Source of the DNA: Winogradskyella sp046545555
GTDB lineage: Bacteria; Bacteroidota; Bacteroidia; Flavobacteriales; Flavobacteriaceae
Assembly (NCBI RefSeq): GCF_046545555.1
Contig: NZ_JBHZTH010000001.1
Location: forward strand, 124,001 to 188,000
DNA length: 64,000 nt
Reading direction: 5' to 3'
Within the stretch, counting starts at the first letter, position 1. Each line of letters starts with the position of its first letter. The notes beneath the pieces are model-generated. The model did no database searches, was not told where the DNA came from, and worked only from the letters and a program-made list of their open reading frames with translations. Below, one piece after another: positions 17,676 through 27,177 of this stretch. Both the position numbers and the translations under genes were made by a program.

Positions 17676-20495
17676 ATGAAAAAATTACTCTTGTTATTTA
17701 CGTTGTTTATTACCGCAATTTCCTTTGCACAAAGTACAGGTTCAATTAATGGTAAATTAACAGATAAAGAATACAATAACGAACCGCTTCCTTTTGCAAA
17801 TGTTGTGATTAAAGGAACATCTACAGGAACAACATCTGATATTGATGGATTATACAAGTTTGAAGACTTAGAAGTAGGTTCTTACACTTTGGTTTTTAGT
17901 TTTGTTGGTTACGAAACTCAAGAAATTAAAGTTGACGTTGTTGCTGGTGAATCTAAAATAGTAAATGTTGTAATGGGTGCTTCTGCAGCAACTTTAGATG
18001 AAGTAGTATTAACACCAATTACAGCAAGAAAAGAAAGTGAAAGCGCACTTCTAATGGATCAAAAGAAAGCCGTTACTATCAAACAAAGTATTGGAGCTGT
18101 TGAACTTTCTCGCAAAGGAGTAAGTGATGCAGCGGGAGCCGTTACTAAAATCTCTGGTATCTCGAAACAAGAAGGTGGTGGCAATGTTTATGTTCGTGGT
18201 TTAGGCGACCGTTATTTAAATACAACTTATAACGGCTTAACACTTCCTGCTAATAATATTGAAAAGAAGAACATGGATCTTAATTTATTTTCTTCAGACG
18301 TGATTCAAAATGTCGGAGTTAGTAAAACATATGCAGCTAATTTTTATGGTGATTTTGCCGCTGGTAATGTAGATGTTGTTTCTAAAGAATATACAGGAGA
18401 CTTTTTCTTGGACATTAACTTAGGGTCTAACTTTAATTCAAATGCTATAGGTGAAAATTTTGTAAAGAGTGAAGGTACAGGCTATTTTGGGTTTTATAAC
18501 AGGTATCGTAACAACCCATACGCTGTTATTTTATCTCATGGTGTAGATGCTCAAAATATTGATGGTAATGTTGGTGTCGAAGGTAGTATTGCTGGTGGTA
18601 AATCTTGGAATATAGGTGAAGAATCGCGATTAAGTGTTTTTGCTACAGCTTCATTTGGAAGTAGTTTTGAATACAGAAGAGGCCAGTTTGCTAATGTTAC
18701 TGCTGCTGCAAATCAAATATTTCAAGATTCTGAAGAGTTTGATTTTTCGCGTAATACAACGGCAATGGCTAATGTAGTTTACCGTATAAATAATAATCAC
18801 AAAATAAAATTTAATTCATTATTTATAAATGATGCTACAGACGTAGTAGGACGTTATGGTATTGATGGACGCGGTTTTAATCGTAATACCATTGCAGATA
18901 ATGATGACTTTGGTTTCTTTACACAAAACGTACAGTTTGAACAAGATATGATTTTTGTAAATCAGATACTTGGAACAAGTACACTTAGCGAAACATTAAA
19001 ATTAGACTATGGTTTAGGCTACAATAATGTATTAGCGCGTCAACCAGACCGTAAGCGTATTGCACTTGAACGTTTTGAAAACAGCCTTGATAATGATCCT
19101 TCTACAAACGCAATTTTTTACAGAAATGTTGACTTTGACAACCAACGTTATTTTCAGAATATTGAAGATAGTGAATTTAATACACGTATAAATTTAAGTT
19201 ACGCATCATCCGAAAACTTAAAATTCAACTTTGGTTATAACGGCCGTACAAAAGAGCGAACGTTTGATAACCAGCGTTATGGTTATGAAATTATTAATCC
19301 ATTTACAGAGATTGAAGATGTCAATAACCTAAATGACTTTTTTACCATAGAAAATCAAGGAGTATTATACAACACTAGTGTATTTCGTCCATTAGATGGT
19401 CTAGAGCGAGAAAACTTACCTGGACAATTAGAAAACACCTATAAAGGTAACCTCAATGTAAATGCGCTTTACGCAGATGCCGTGTATAAGGCTGGAGACA
19501 AATGGAGCTTTGTTCCTGGTATACGTGTAGAACGTTTTAATCAAAAAATTAGTTATGACGTAATTAACCTTTCTTTTAATAATCCTGGTAGTAACGAAGC
19601 TAACGAAACGTTCTTTTTGCCAAGTTTAAACGTAAAGTATGCGCTTACTGAAGATCAAAATCTTCGTTTTTCTGCAAGTAGAACTGTTTCTAACCCAGAA
19701 TTTAAAGAGGTTGCTCCTTTTGTATACGAAAACGTAACCGATCGTATTGGTGGTAATCCAGACCTTTTAAATGATCCTGCTTTTTCTACAATTGTAAACT
19801 TAGATGTAAAGTATGAATGGTTTATTAATAGTGGTGAGATCTTTTCTATTGGTGTTTTTAATAAAACCATTAACGATCCTGTAAACTTAGTATCTGCAAA
19901 TGATGCCACAGGTACGCAGCGCTTTTTTAGAACTGGAGATCGTGCAGATGTTTTTGGTGTAGAACTTGAAGTTAGAAAGAAAATCCTTAAAGATGAAGAT
20001 GAAAATAGTCTTTTGTCTGCCGGAATGAATATTACATATACGTCTACAGATCAAGATTTAAAAACTGTTTCTGGTACATTTAATACCAACTTTAATAGAG
20101 ATTCTGACGAGCTACAAGGTGCCTCTCCAATACTTATTAATGCAGATGTAAGCTACAGCCCAACTTTTGGCGAATATAAGCCTGTTGCAAATCTTGTGTT
20201 TTCTTATTTCTCTGACAGAATAGACGCCTTAGGTGCTGGTCAATTAGGAAACATTATAGAAAAAGGAGTGCCTACACTCGACTTTGTTTGGAAAAATACC
20301 ATCAACAAAAATTTTGAAATTAACGCAAGTATAAAAAACATATTAAACCCTACGATTGAGCGTGTTCGCGAAAATGTGGCTTTTGACCCTACATTAGCAA
20401 GCGACTTAGGCATAAATGCAAATCTTACTGAATTTGCGCTATCTAGCTACAAAAGAGGTATTAATGCCAGCATTCAATTGAAATATAAATTTTAA
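17676..20495 (+). CDS. TonB-dependent outer membrane receptor with carboxypeptidase-regulatory-like domain
   Basis: The 939-residue protein has a signal peptide (cleavage after ITAISFAQ). A carboxypeptidase D regulatory-like beta-sandwich (about 22-110; GSINGKLTDKEYNNEPLPFANV) is followed by the plug domain (about 125-235; VYVRGLGDRYLNTTYNGL) and a beta-barrel to the terminal aromatic residue (ASIQLKYKF). It should import a ligand across the outer membrane using TonB. It is not a SusC, as no SusD gene follows. The partner 36 bases downstream is a beta-helix lipoprotein. The Pho-box-like array upstream and the phosphate transporter nearby suggest a phosphate-related ligand, which is inference. 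Confidence 0.93.
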   Translation: MKKLLLLFTLFITAISFAQSTGSINGKLTDKEYNNEPLPFANVVIKGTSTGTTSDIDGLYKFEDLEVGSYTLVFSFVGYETQEIKVDVVAGESKIVNVVMGASAATLDEVVLTPITARKESESALLMDQKKAVTIKQSIGAVELSRKGVSDAAGAVTKISGISKQEGGGNVYVRGLGDRYLNTTYNGLTLPANNIEKKNMDLNLFSSDVIQNVGVSKTYAANFYGDFAAGNVDVVSKEYTGDFFLDINLGSNFNSNAIGENFVKSEGTGYFGFYNRYRNNPYAVILSHGVDAQNIDGNVGVEGSIAGGKSWNIGEESRLSVFATASFGSSFEYRRGQFANVTAAANQIFQDSEEFDFSRNTTAMANVVYRINNNHKIKFNSLFINDATDVVGRYGIDGRGFNRNTIADNDDFGFFTQNVQFEQDMIFVNQILGTSTLSETLKLDYGLGYNNVLARQPDRKRIALERFENSLDNDPSTNAIFYRNVDFDNQRYFQNIEDSEFNTRINLSYASSENLKFNFGYNGRTKERTFDNQRYGYEIINPFTEIEDVNNLNDFFTIENQGVLYNTSVFRPLDGLERENLPGQLENTYKGNLNVNALYADAVYKAGDKWSFVPGIRVERFNQKISYDVINLSFNNPGSNEANETFFLPSLNVKYALTEDQNLRFSASRTVSNPEFKEVAPFVYENVTDRIGGNPDLLNDPAFSTIVNLDVKYEWFINSGEIFSIGVFNKTINDPVNLVSANDATGTQRFFRTGDRADVFGVELEVRKKILKDEDENSLLSAGMNITYTSTDQDLKTVSGTFNTNFNRDSDELQGASPILINADVSYSPTFGEYKPVANLVFSYFSDRIDALGAGQLGNIIEKGVPTLDFVWKNTINKNFEINASIKNILNPTIERVRENVAFDPTLASDLGINANLTEFALSSYKRGINASIQLKYKF

Positions 20496-20531
20496 AACAC
20501 AATCAAAAAACGAACATTAAATTAAAACAAA

Positions 20532-21692
20532 ATGAAAGCAAACAAATTTCTTTTAGGTCTTTTTACAGTTGCATCACTCTTTGTAGGTTGCGCAGCAGAT
20601 GACACAGCAGACGTCACAATTAATCAAGGAGGTGGCGACAATCCCGACCCAACAGATCTTGAAATTGGAGGAACACTGACTTCTGATTTAACACTTGTAA
20701 CAGGTACTGAATATGGTTTAACAGATGCGCTTATTGTGCCAGAAGGTATTACATTAACGATTGAGCCAGGTGTTGTTGTTAAAGCCACAACAGGTTCTGA
20801 TGTATACGTTGCTATACAGCAAGGTGGTATTATTAATGCAGAAGGCACATCTTCTAATCCTATAGTATTTACATCTAATTCTGCAACTCCAAATCCTGGT
20901 GATTGGGGAGGCCTTATTATTTTGGGTCGTGCACCAATAAACTCTGTAGTTGGTGGAGATGCGACGTCTACATCTGAGATTGGAGGTTTGCCTTATGGAG
21001 GAAGCATTGCCAATGATAATTCTGGAATAATCAGATATGTTCGTATAGAATATTCTGGTGGTGCTGCAGATGCTGCATCAGAAAATAACGGCTTCTCTTT
21101 TTATGGTGTAGGAAATGGAACTACAATTGATTTCATACAAGCCTTTGAAGGTGCAGATGATGGCGTTGAGTTTTTTGGCGGCACAGTTAATGCATCTCAT
21201 GTATCTGTCGTTGGAGCTCAAGATGATTCTGTAGATTGGACTGAAGGTTTTACTGGTACACTAACAGATGTATATATTGAGCACAGACAGTCTCATGACA
21301 AAGGAATAGAAGGTGATGGTTTTAATACTGATATAGGAAATAACTCAAACCCTGTTTTTTGGAGTGCACCAATTATAAATAACCTTACTATTAACGGTTT
21401 AGGTTCAAGTAATGGAAATGAAGCTATTAGATTAAGAGCAGGAACAAGAGCTGTATTTACCAACGTTTTTATTGAAGGTTTTGAAGAAGGTTATGATCTT
21501 GATGATGAAGAAACTGGTACAGGCTTCCTTGCTAATGAAACTAGTGTTACAGATATTACATTTGATGATGTTACACTTACTTTAAAGAATGATACAAATG
21601 GTGCTTTTGATGCGGACTCATTTTTTAGTGGAATTGGTAATGGAATAGGTGCTGATTACAATTCTTGGAATTCTGGATGGACAAGAAATTAA
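20532..21692 (+). CDS. Surface lipoprotein with beta-helix-like repeats, partner of the upstream receptor
   Basis: The 386-residue protein has a lipobox ending at Cys20 (ASLFVGC). An acidic, Gly- and Pro-rich linker follows (about 24-45), and then a repetitive beta-strand protein of the right-handed beta-helix kind (for example LIVPEGITLTIEPGVVVKA, later GNEAIRLRAGTRAVFTNVF). There are no catalytic signatures of lyases. Similar lipoproteins sit beside TonB-dependent receptors in Flavobacteriaceae. Cell-surface capture or accessory binding for the receptor is an inference from the operon. It is co-oriented, 36 bases after the receptor, with a shared terminator. Confidence 0.75.
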   Translation: MKANKFLLGLFTVASLFVGCAADDTADVTINQGGGDNPDPTDLEIGGTLTSDLTLVTGTEYGLTDALIVPEGITLTIEPGVVVKATTGSDVYVAIQQGGIINAEGTSSNPIVFTSNSATPNPGDWGGLIILGRAPINSVVGGDATSTSEIGGLPYGGSIANDNSGIIRYVRIEYSGGAADAASENNGFSFYGVGNGTTIDFIQAFEGADDGVEFFGGTVNASHVSVVGAQDDSVDWTEGFTGTLTDVYIEHRQSHDKGIEGDGFNTDIGNNSNPVFWSAPIINNLTINGLGSSNGNEAIRLRAGTRAVFTNVFIEGFEEGYDLDDEETGTGFLANETSVTDITFDDVTLTLKNDTNGAFDADSFFSGIGNGIGADYNSWNSGWTRN

Positions 21693-21726
21693 TTTTTAAG
21701 GGATATATCCTAATTTATAAGTAAAA

Positions 21727-21755
21727 AAAAGCATCCTAGAATCTAGGATGCTTTT
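21727..21755. terminator. Bidirectional terminator between the receptor operon and the MORN-like gene
   Basis: The 13-pair stem AAAAGCATCCTAG/CTAGGATGCTTTT has a 3-base loop and is flanked by A- and T-runs on either side. It serves the two convergent units. Confidence 0.92.
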
Positions 21756-21777
21756 CTAATTATATGTGTAGTTTAAT

Positions 21778-22137
21778 TTATTTATTGGATACTACTGAAG
21801 TATTTGTGTTTTTCCATTCACTTACACTAGCAACAGCATTGTTAGAATAATCAACTTCTTTTAAAGTATTAGCGTTCCAGTAAAACCACTTACCAACTTT
21901 AGCTCCATTCTCGTACTTTGCAGAAATAAGTTTATTACCTTCTTTGCAATAGCTAAACCAGTCACCATGTAATTTACCATCTACAGTATATTGTCCTGTT
22001 TGGCTAATTTCACCACTATCATGATAATATACTACTTCTATTAAATTTGTTTCTTTATTTAATTTTAGACTTCGTTCTTTTTGTGCATAAGTAAAACTAA
22101 CACTTAACATTATTAGAAGTACAACTATCTTTTTCAT
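21778..22137 (-). CDS. Secreted MORN-repeat-like small protein
   Basis: The 119-residue protein has a signal peptide (cleavage near SFTYAQ) and three degenerate MORN-type repeats (GQYTVDGKLHGDWFSYCKEG, then KYENGAKVGKWFYWNANTLKEV). Such repeats are common in flavobacterial periplasmic proteins and in toxin-antitoxin-like annotations, but no function is established. It is divergent from the 22418 gene across a 280-bp region filled with phased TAACA-like repeats, so it may share that regulation. Confidence 0.75.
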   Translation of the reverse strand: MKKIVVLLIMLSVSFTYAQKERSLKLNKETNLIEVVYYHDSGEISQTGQYTVDGKLHGDWFSYCKEGNKLISAKYENGAKVGKWFYWNANTLKEVDYSNNAVASVSEWKNTNTSVVSNK

Positions 22138-22174
22138 ATCTATTTGGGCTTTAATTAATAATTACATTACAAAC

Positions 22175-22224
22175 ATAACATTATTTTTACATTTAAACAA
22201 CAATTACGTAACATTAATTTAACA
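22175..22224. promoter_or_regulatory. Five 11-bp-phased hexamers (Pho-box-like array)
   Basis: ATAACA (22175), TTTACA (22186), ACAACA (22197), GTAACA (22208) and TTAACA (22219) each start exactly 11 bases after the last. Three are followed by TTA or TTTA. This period and core resemble PhoP/PhoB boxes. The array lies between two divergent genes, two genes upstream of the PiT transporter. The identity of the regulator is inference. Confidence 0.5.
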
Positions 22225-22282
22225 TTAAACTTTTAAAACACTGATTTTATGCGTTTTACAATATTAGCACACTTAAGAATAC

Positions 22283-22299
22283 ATAACATTAAGCTAACA
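22283..22299. promoter_or_regulatory. Second Pho-box-like pair
   Basis: ATAACA (22283) and CTAACA (22294) are 11 bases apart, 119 bases before the 22418 start codon. They are not in phase with the array at 22175. This may be a separate operator closer to the rightward promoter. Confidence 0.4.
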
Positions 22300-22417
22300 A
22301 TAGTAATAAACGGAATATCCTAAAATAACCCATTAGATATCATGATTGTATCTTACAGAAATTGCACACCATCTTAAGATGTTTTAATTTAGATACTAGA
22401 AAATTTTATATTAATAA

Positions 22418-23005
22418 ATGAAGCTAAAATCTGTTATTTATACTGTAATAGTCACACTATTTATGTCATCTGTTGGAGCACAGGTAAAAAACGAAAAAGA
22501 AGAACGTGTTGAGCCTTCTAGTTTCCCTACAATTGCCAAAACGGTTATTGATGTGTTACCAGATAAATGCAAACGTTTGAAGTTTTACAAAGAACGCGAT
22601 AATAATAAAATAAGTTTTGAGGTTAAGTTTAAGTATAACCAAAAGCGATATAGTCTGGAGTTTTCTAAAGACGGATACATAGAAGATATTGAAGTTGTTA
22701 CCAAGTTTAAAAAAATTGAAACCCTTTCAAAAAGACATATTGAAGCTTATTTTAAACTTAACTTTACTAAACATAGATTTATAAAAATTCAAAAACAATT
22801 TGTTTATTCTAATGCATATAGCGCTACTCAATTTGTTTTAGACGTATTATCTCAAAATTCTAAAGTAGCGAACCAATTTGAAATTATAGCAGAGGTGAAT
22901 TCCGCTAAAAAAAGAGAGATCGCCGAGTTTACTTTTAGCAGTAGCGGTAAGTTTCAAAATATACGACTAATAGAACCAACGTCTTACGAGCATGTACTAT
23001 ATTAA
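22418..23005 (+). CDS. Periplasmic protein of unknown function
   Basis: The 195-residue protein has a signal peptide (cleavage after SSVGAQ) and alternating Lys-rich beta strands with two similar halves (ISFEVKFKYNQKRYSLEFSK and IAEFTFSSSGKFQNIRL). That could indicate a duplicated PepSY/BLIP-like fold, but this is only a visual impression. Its 3' end overlaps the next gene by 14 bases, so the two are translationally coupled. The Pho-box-like elements upstream and the phosphate transporter downstream suggest a role in phosphate limitation. Confidence 0.65.
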   Translation: MKLKSVIYTVIVTLFMSSVGAQVKNEKEERVEPSSFPTIAKTVIDVLPDKCKRLKFYKERDNNKISFEVKFKYNQKRYSLEFSKDGYIEDIEVVTKFKKIETLSKRHIEAYFKLNFTKHRFIKIQKQFVYSNAYSATQFVLDVLSQNSKVANQFEIIAEVNSAKKREIAEFTFSSSGKFQNIRLIEPTSYEHVLY

Positions 23006-23672
23006 ACAAACATTAGTAACAATCGTTTGTTTTATTGGCGTAATCCTTCATTCACAAAATGACTTTGAAGGTCTCGGTGAAACTGCAATCGCATTAAACC
23101 ACGAAGCAACATCGAATTATAAAATGAATTTTGCTTTACGTTCGCGCTATTATATACATCGAGAACCTAAATTCAGTTTTGAAACTAGACAATTAGATTT
23201 TGTTCATTTTTCTACTTTAAATCTAGATTATAATCATAGTATAAGTGGAGGTATTCAATACCGACTTCGAGAAGTTATAGATGGAGGCAGTAACGAATTA
23301 AGGTTAACACAACAATTTAATTATACTAAAAAAAGTGAAGCTATGCGGTTTGGGCATCGCGTTAGATTTGAGCAGCGCATTTTAGAACAATTGACTATTT
23401 TCAGGTCTCGCTATCGCTTTGCATTAGATATTCCGCTAAATGGCGAAAAATTGGATGTAGGTGAGCGTTATTTTGTAATATCCATGGAAACATTACTCAG
23501 CAATGGTAGGTTGATAAAACCAGAACTAGATCATAGAACAACAGCACAACTTGGATGGCTTATCTCAGAAAAGTTAAAACTGCAGTTAGGTTTAGAATAT
23601 CGCTTTGAATCGTTGAACATTAGTATAGAAGAGAAATTATTTATTCTAACTTCTTTTATTCTTAAAGTATAA
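22992..23672 (+). CDS. DUF2490-type outer membrane beta-barrel protein
   Basis: The 226-residue protein has a signal peptide (cleavage after VILHSQ) followed by amphipathic strands with aromatic girdles (NFALRSRYYIHREPKFSFETRQ, LTIFRSRYRFALDI) and a C-terminal hydrophobic strand. This matches the DUF2490 small-barrel family of Bacteroidota, whose function is unknown. It overlaps the preceding gene and lies 123 bases before the PiT transporter. It could be a small porin or assembly factor, but the sequence does not decide this. Confidence 0.75.
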   Translation: MYYIKQTLVTIVCFIGVILHSQNDFEGLGETAIALNHEATSNYKMNFALRSRYYIHREPKFSFETRQLDFVHFSTLNLDYNHSISGGIQYRLREVIDGGSNELRLTQQFNYTKKSEAMRFGHRVRFEQRILEQLTIFRSRYRFALDIPLNGEKLDVGERYFVISMETLLSNGRLIKPELDHRTTAQLGWLISEKLKLQLGLEYRFESLNISIEEKLFILTSFILKV

Positions 23673-23762
23673 CATTTTTACTGCAAATTCAATTTTACAA
23701 CATTCAATACAACCAACCTTAAAAAATAATGTTTAGATAACGTACCATTAAAAATAAATCAA

Positions 23763-23770
23763 TTATTTTG
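23763..23770 (+). promoter_or_regulatory. Possible -7 box for the PiT gene
   Basis: TTATTTTG differs by one base from TAnnTTTG and is followed by CG, 26 bases before the ATG. The support is modest. Confidence 0.35.
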
Positions 23771-23795
23771 CGTTCAATTTTAGCTAACTAACTAC

Positions 23796-26078
23796 ATGGA
23801 AAATCTTTATATCTATATGCTAGCTGCACTAGCTTTTTTGGCTGTTGCAGATTTAGTTGTTGGTGTAAGTAACGACGCTGTTAACTTTTTAAATTCTGCC
23901 ATAGGATCTAAAGCTGTTTCGTTTAAAACTATAATGATTGTTGCTAGTATTGGTGTTGCGGTAGGCGCTATGACCTCAAGTGGCATGATGGAAGTTGCTC
24001 GTAAAGGTATTTTTAATCCAGGAGAATTTATGTTTAATGAGATTATGGTGATTTTTATGGCTGTAATGCTCACTGATATACTCTTACTAGATTTTTTTAA
24101 TACACTAGGTCTGCCAACATCTACAACAGTATCTATTGTATTTGAGCTGTTAGGTGCCTCAGTAGCGGTCGCGTTAATTAAAATTTATAGCAACGAATCA
24201 GAATCCATTGCTGACTTAGCAAATTATATTAATAATGATAAGGCCATTGAGATTATACTTGGGATTTTACTTTCTGTGGGTGTAGCATTTACAATAGGAG
24301 CAATAATTCAATATATTTCTCGATTACTTCTATCTTTTAAGTTTGAAGAAAAACCACTCTGGTATAGCGCTATTTTTAGCGGATTTGCCATTACCTCTAT
24401 ATTGTATTTCATTATAGTTAAAGGTCTTAAAAATGCCGCATTTATGCCTCCTTCTATTAAGGATTTCTTAAGCGGATACCCTGTCACTTTTATTGGGCTG
24501 AGTTTTTTGATGTTTACAATATTATCTTATCTAGCAATTAAACTGTTTAATGCTAAAATTTATACGTTAATAATTATTGTAGGAACATTTGCCTTGGCCG
24601 TTGCATTTGCCGGTAATGATCTCGTTAACTTTATAGGAGTGCCAATCGCAGCATATAATTCTTACGAAGTTTGGTCGACCACAGGTATAGAGGCAACCGA
24701 ATATGCTATGATTGCGTTGAGTGAACCAGTAAAGACTGAACCTTACTTATTACTTATAGCCGGACTGATAATGGTCTTAACACTTTGGTTTTCTAGCAAA
24801 GCAAAGGCTGTAGTTAAAACCTCTGTAGACTTATCACGACAAGACGAAGTAAAGGAAAGGTTTGAACCAAACTTTCTCTCTCGAAATATTGTGATATTAA
24901 CTATTGGTATAAACGAAAGTATTAATAGTATTTTGCCTGAAGCTTATAAGTCCTGGTCAAATAGACAGTTTGTAGAGCCAAATGTTATCGTTAAAGCTCA
25001 AGATGCACCAGCATTTGATTTGGTTAGAGCAGCTGTTAATTTAATGGTAGCCAGTGTACTTATTTCTATTGCTACTTCAATGAAACTTCCTTTATCCACA
25101 ACCTATGTGACCTTTATGGTGGCTATGGGAACATCTTTGGCCGACAGAGCTTGGGGAACTGAAAGTGCAGTGTATAGAGTTGCTGGTGTTTTAAATGTAA
25201 TTGGTGGTTGGTTCTTCACTGCTTTTAGCGCCTTTGTTGCTGCAGCAATTATGGCTTGTATTCTTTTTTATGGAAAAGGTTATGCCCTAGTTGGGTTGCT
25301 TGTATTGGCTATTCTACTATTATTAAGAAGTTATATGTCTCATCGTAAAAATTCTAAAGTGATGAGAGAAGAAGATCAATTAGAAAAAGCAGAAAGTAGT
25401 TCTACACAAGGAGTTATACACGAGAGTGCTGCAAACATTGCTAATGTTGTTAAGAGGGGTAATAGCATTTATACTTCTGCAATTAATGGTTTGGCTGTTC
25501 AGGATTTAAAATTATTAAAAAAGAACAGAAAGCAAATTGAAAAACTATCAAATGAAATTGATGAACTAAGAGATAATATTTTTTACTTTATAAGAAACCT
25601 AGAAGAGCCAAGTTTGTCTGCAAGTAATTTTTATATCAATATCCTCGGTTATTTACAAGACATGACACAATCTTTAGATTATATATCTAAAGCGAGCCAC
25701 AAACATATTAACAATAATCATAAAAAATTAAAATTCAGCCAGATTAAGGAATTAAAGGATTTAGATATAAGAATGGAAGCCTTATTTACTGAAACACAAA
25801 CAGCATTTGAATCCCGTTCTTTCAAAGGAATTGGTGCTGTATTAAACGAAAAGGCCGTAATTTTTAATTTAGTAAAAGAAAAAATTCAAAAACAAGTAGA
25901 ACGAACTCGTACTGAAGAATCTAGTCCAAAGAACACTACACTCTATTTCAGTCTTCTTCTTGAGACAAAAGATTTATTAACTGCTACTATGAATCTTTTA
26001 GAAGAATATTATAATTCTCACGATGATACGGTTGCACCAGCGCAACCTCTAGCAGAACCGCAAGAAGAGGAAGAATAA
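23796..26078 (+). CDS. PiT-family inorganic phosphate transporter with C-terminal PhoU-like domain
   Basis: This 760-residue inner-membrane protein has the two duplicated PiT signatures, VGVSNDAVNFLNSAIGSKA (residues 23-41) and FAGNDLVNFIGVPIAAYNS (about 268-286). Between them and up to residue about 525 lie some 12 membrane helices. The last 200 residues are soluble and helical, with a long coiled-coil look (LLKKNRKQIEKLSNEIDELRDN), resembling PhoU/DUF47 regulators, which in many bacteria are separate genes. It should take up phosphate with H+ or Na+. The fused regulatory tail is typical of Bacteroidota. It ends with an acidic tail and a strong terminator. Confidence 0.93.
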   Translation: MENLYIYMLAALAFLAVADLVVGVSNDAVNFLNSAIGSKAVSFKTIMIVASIGVAVGAMTSSGMMEVARKGIFNPGEFMFNEIMVIFMAVMLTDILLLDFFNTLGLPTSTTVSIVFELLGASVAVALIKIYSNESESIADLANYINNDKAIEIILGILLSVGVAFTIGAIIQYISRLLLSFKFEEKPLWYSAIFSGFAITSILYFIIVKGLKNAAFMPPSIKDFLSGYPVTFIGLSFLMFTILSYLAIKLFNAKIYTLIIIVGTFALAVAFAGNDLVNFIGVPIAAYNSYEVWSTTGIEATEYAMIALSEPVKTEPYLLLIAGLIMVLTLWFSSKAKAVVKTSVDLSRQDEVKERFEPNFLSRNIVILTIGINESINSILPEAYKSWSNRQFVEPNVIVKAQDAPAFDLVRAAVNLMVASVLISIATSMKLPLSTTYVTFMVAMGTSLADRAWGTESAVYRVAGVLNVIGGWFFTAFSAFVAAAIMACILFYGKGYALVGLLVLAILLLLRSYMSHRKNSKVMREEDQLEKAESSSTQGVIHESAANIANVVKRGNSIYTSAINGLAVQDLKLLKKNRKQIEKLSNEIDELRDNIFYFIRNLEEPSLSASNFYINILGYLQDMTQSLDYISKASHKHINNNHKKLKFSQIKELKDLDIRMEALFTETQTAFESRSFKGIGAVLNEKAVIFNLVKEKIQKQVERTRTEESSPKNTTLYFSLLLETKDLLTATMNLLEEYYNSHDDTVAPAQPLAEPQEEEE

Positions 26079-26092
26079 AAACAATTACATGA

Positions 26093-26128
26093 AAAAAAAT
26101 GCCTTAGAGTTTTCTAAGGCATTTTTTT
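26093..26128 (+). terminator. Terminator after the PiT gene
   Basis: The stem GCCTTAGA/TCTAAGGC, extended by A/T pairs, has a 4-base loop and is followed by seven Ts. Confidence 0.92.
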
Positions 26129-26220
26129 GCATTAAACACAACTTTTGTGTATTTGAACGTCTAAAATAAAACTTTGGTCGTATATGTACTGTATTGATTC
26201 AATTAACCTAAAAATAAAAC

Positions 26221-27072
26221 ATGAAAAAAATTTCAATCCTTTTAGTAACAACAATTTTATTAAGCGCGTGTGTATCTAAAAAGAAGTACGTTGCCTTAGA
26301 ACAAGAAAATGGTGAAATTAAAAGTCAACTAACCAAAACAAGAGTCGAAAAAGAAGATTTAGAAAACAAGTTTGCTATTATAGAGCAACGTGTTAATGTC
26401 TATAATTCTAAGATACAGTCTTTAAACGACGATGTAGAAGGCTTAACTATTGAGAATAAAGCAAAATTTGAAGTTTCAGAAGATGGCACAGTTGCCTCTG
26501 GAGTGAGTAAAGAAAAGATGAGAGCTACACTTAAAAATGTAGATTCTAACAAGTTGGCTGAAGCAAAAACCCTTAAAGATTCTATGAACTTAGCTGTTCA
26601 GTACAATCTTAGTAAAGCTATGAATACTAGTGATCTTAATGAAGACGAAGATATCGTAGTAGATATTAACGAAACTGTAGTAATGATCTCTATCGCTGAT
26701 GATATGTTATTTAATACAGCGAGTTACCGCGTTGGAAATAAAGCGGATAAAATTTTAAAGAAGTTAGCAGACGTTATCAACTCAGAACCAAGCTTAGATG
26801 TGATGGTAGAAGGTCATACTGATGCTAGAAGTATTAACACAGAAAAAATTGCGGACAACTGGGATTTAAGTGTATTGCGTGCAACTTCAGTCGTTAGAAA
26901 ACTACAAAATCAATTTAAAGTTGCGCCAGAACAACTTATTGCATCTGGTCGCAGTAGTTACCAACCTTTAGTAGATAATAATACAAGAGAAAACCGTTCT
27001 AAAAACAGAAGAACGCGCATTATCTTAATGCCAAACATTGATAAGTTCTTTGCCTTAATGGAAACAAAATAA
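26221..27072 (+). CDS. OmpA-family peptidoglycan-binding lipoprotein
   Basis: The 283-residue protein has a lipobox ending at Cys17 (ILLSAC), a coiled coil (about 25-80, rich in Glu, Lys and Asn), a variable linker, and a C-terminal OmpA_C domain (about 150-275). That domain carries the peptidoglycan-binding motif VMVEGHTDARSIN and the NRRTRIILMPN end. It should tether the outer membrane to the cell wall. It is monocistronic between two terminators. Confidence 0.93.
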   Translation: MKKISILLVTTILLSACVSKKKYVALEQENGEIKSQLTKTRVEKEDLENKFAIIEQRVNVYNSKIQSLNDDVEGLTIENKAKFEVSEDGTVASGVSKEKMRATLKNVDSNKLAEAKTLKDSMNLAVQYNLSKAMNTSDLNEDEDIVVDINETVVMISIADDMLFNTASYRVGNKADKILKKLADVINSEPSLDVMVEGHTDARSINTEKIADNWDLSVLRATSVVRKLQNQFKVAPEQLIASGRSSYQPLVDNNTRENRSKNRRTRIILMPNIDKFFALMETK

Positions 27073-27095
27073 AACTTAACCTGTTTTAGGTAAAT

Positions 27096-27138
27096 CAAAA
27101 AGCACCCTCCCGTAAAGTTCGGCATTGGGTGCTTTTTT
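27096..27138 (+). terminator. Terminator after the OmpA-family gene
   Basis: The stem AAAAAGCACCC/GGGTGCTTTTT has a GC-rich 19-base loop and a T-run. Confidence 0.88.
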
Positions 27139-27177
27139 TATTTTCTAAATTGTAATTTGCATAGAAATATAAATCTT

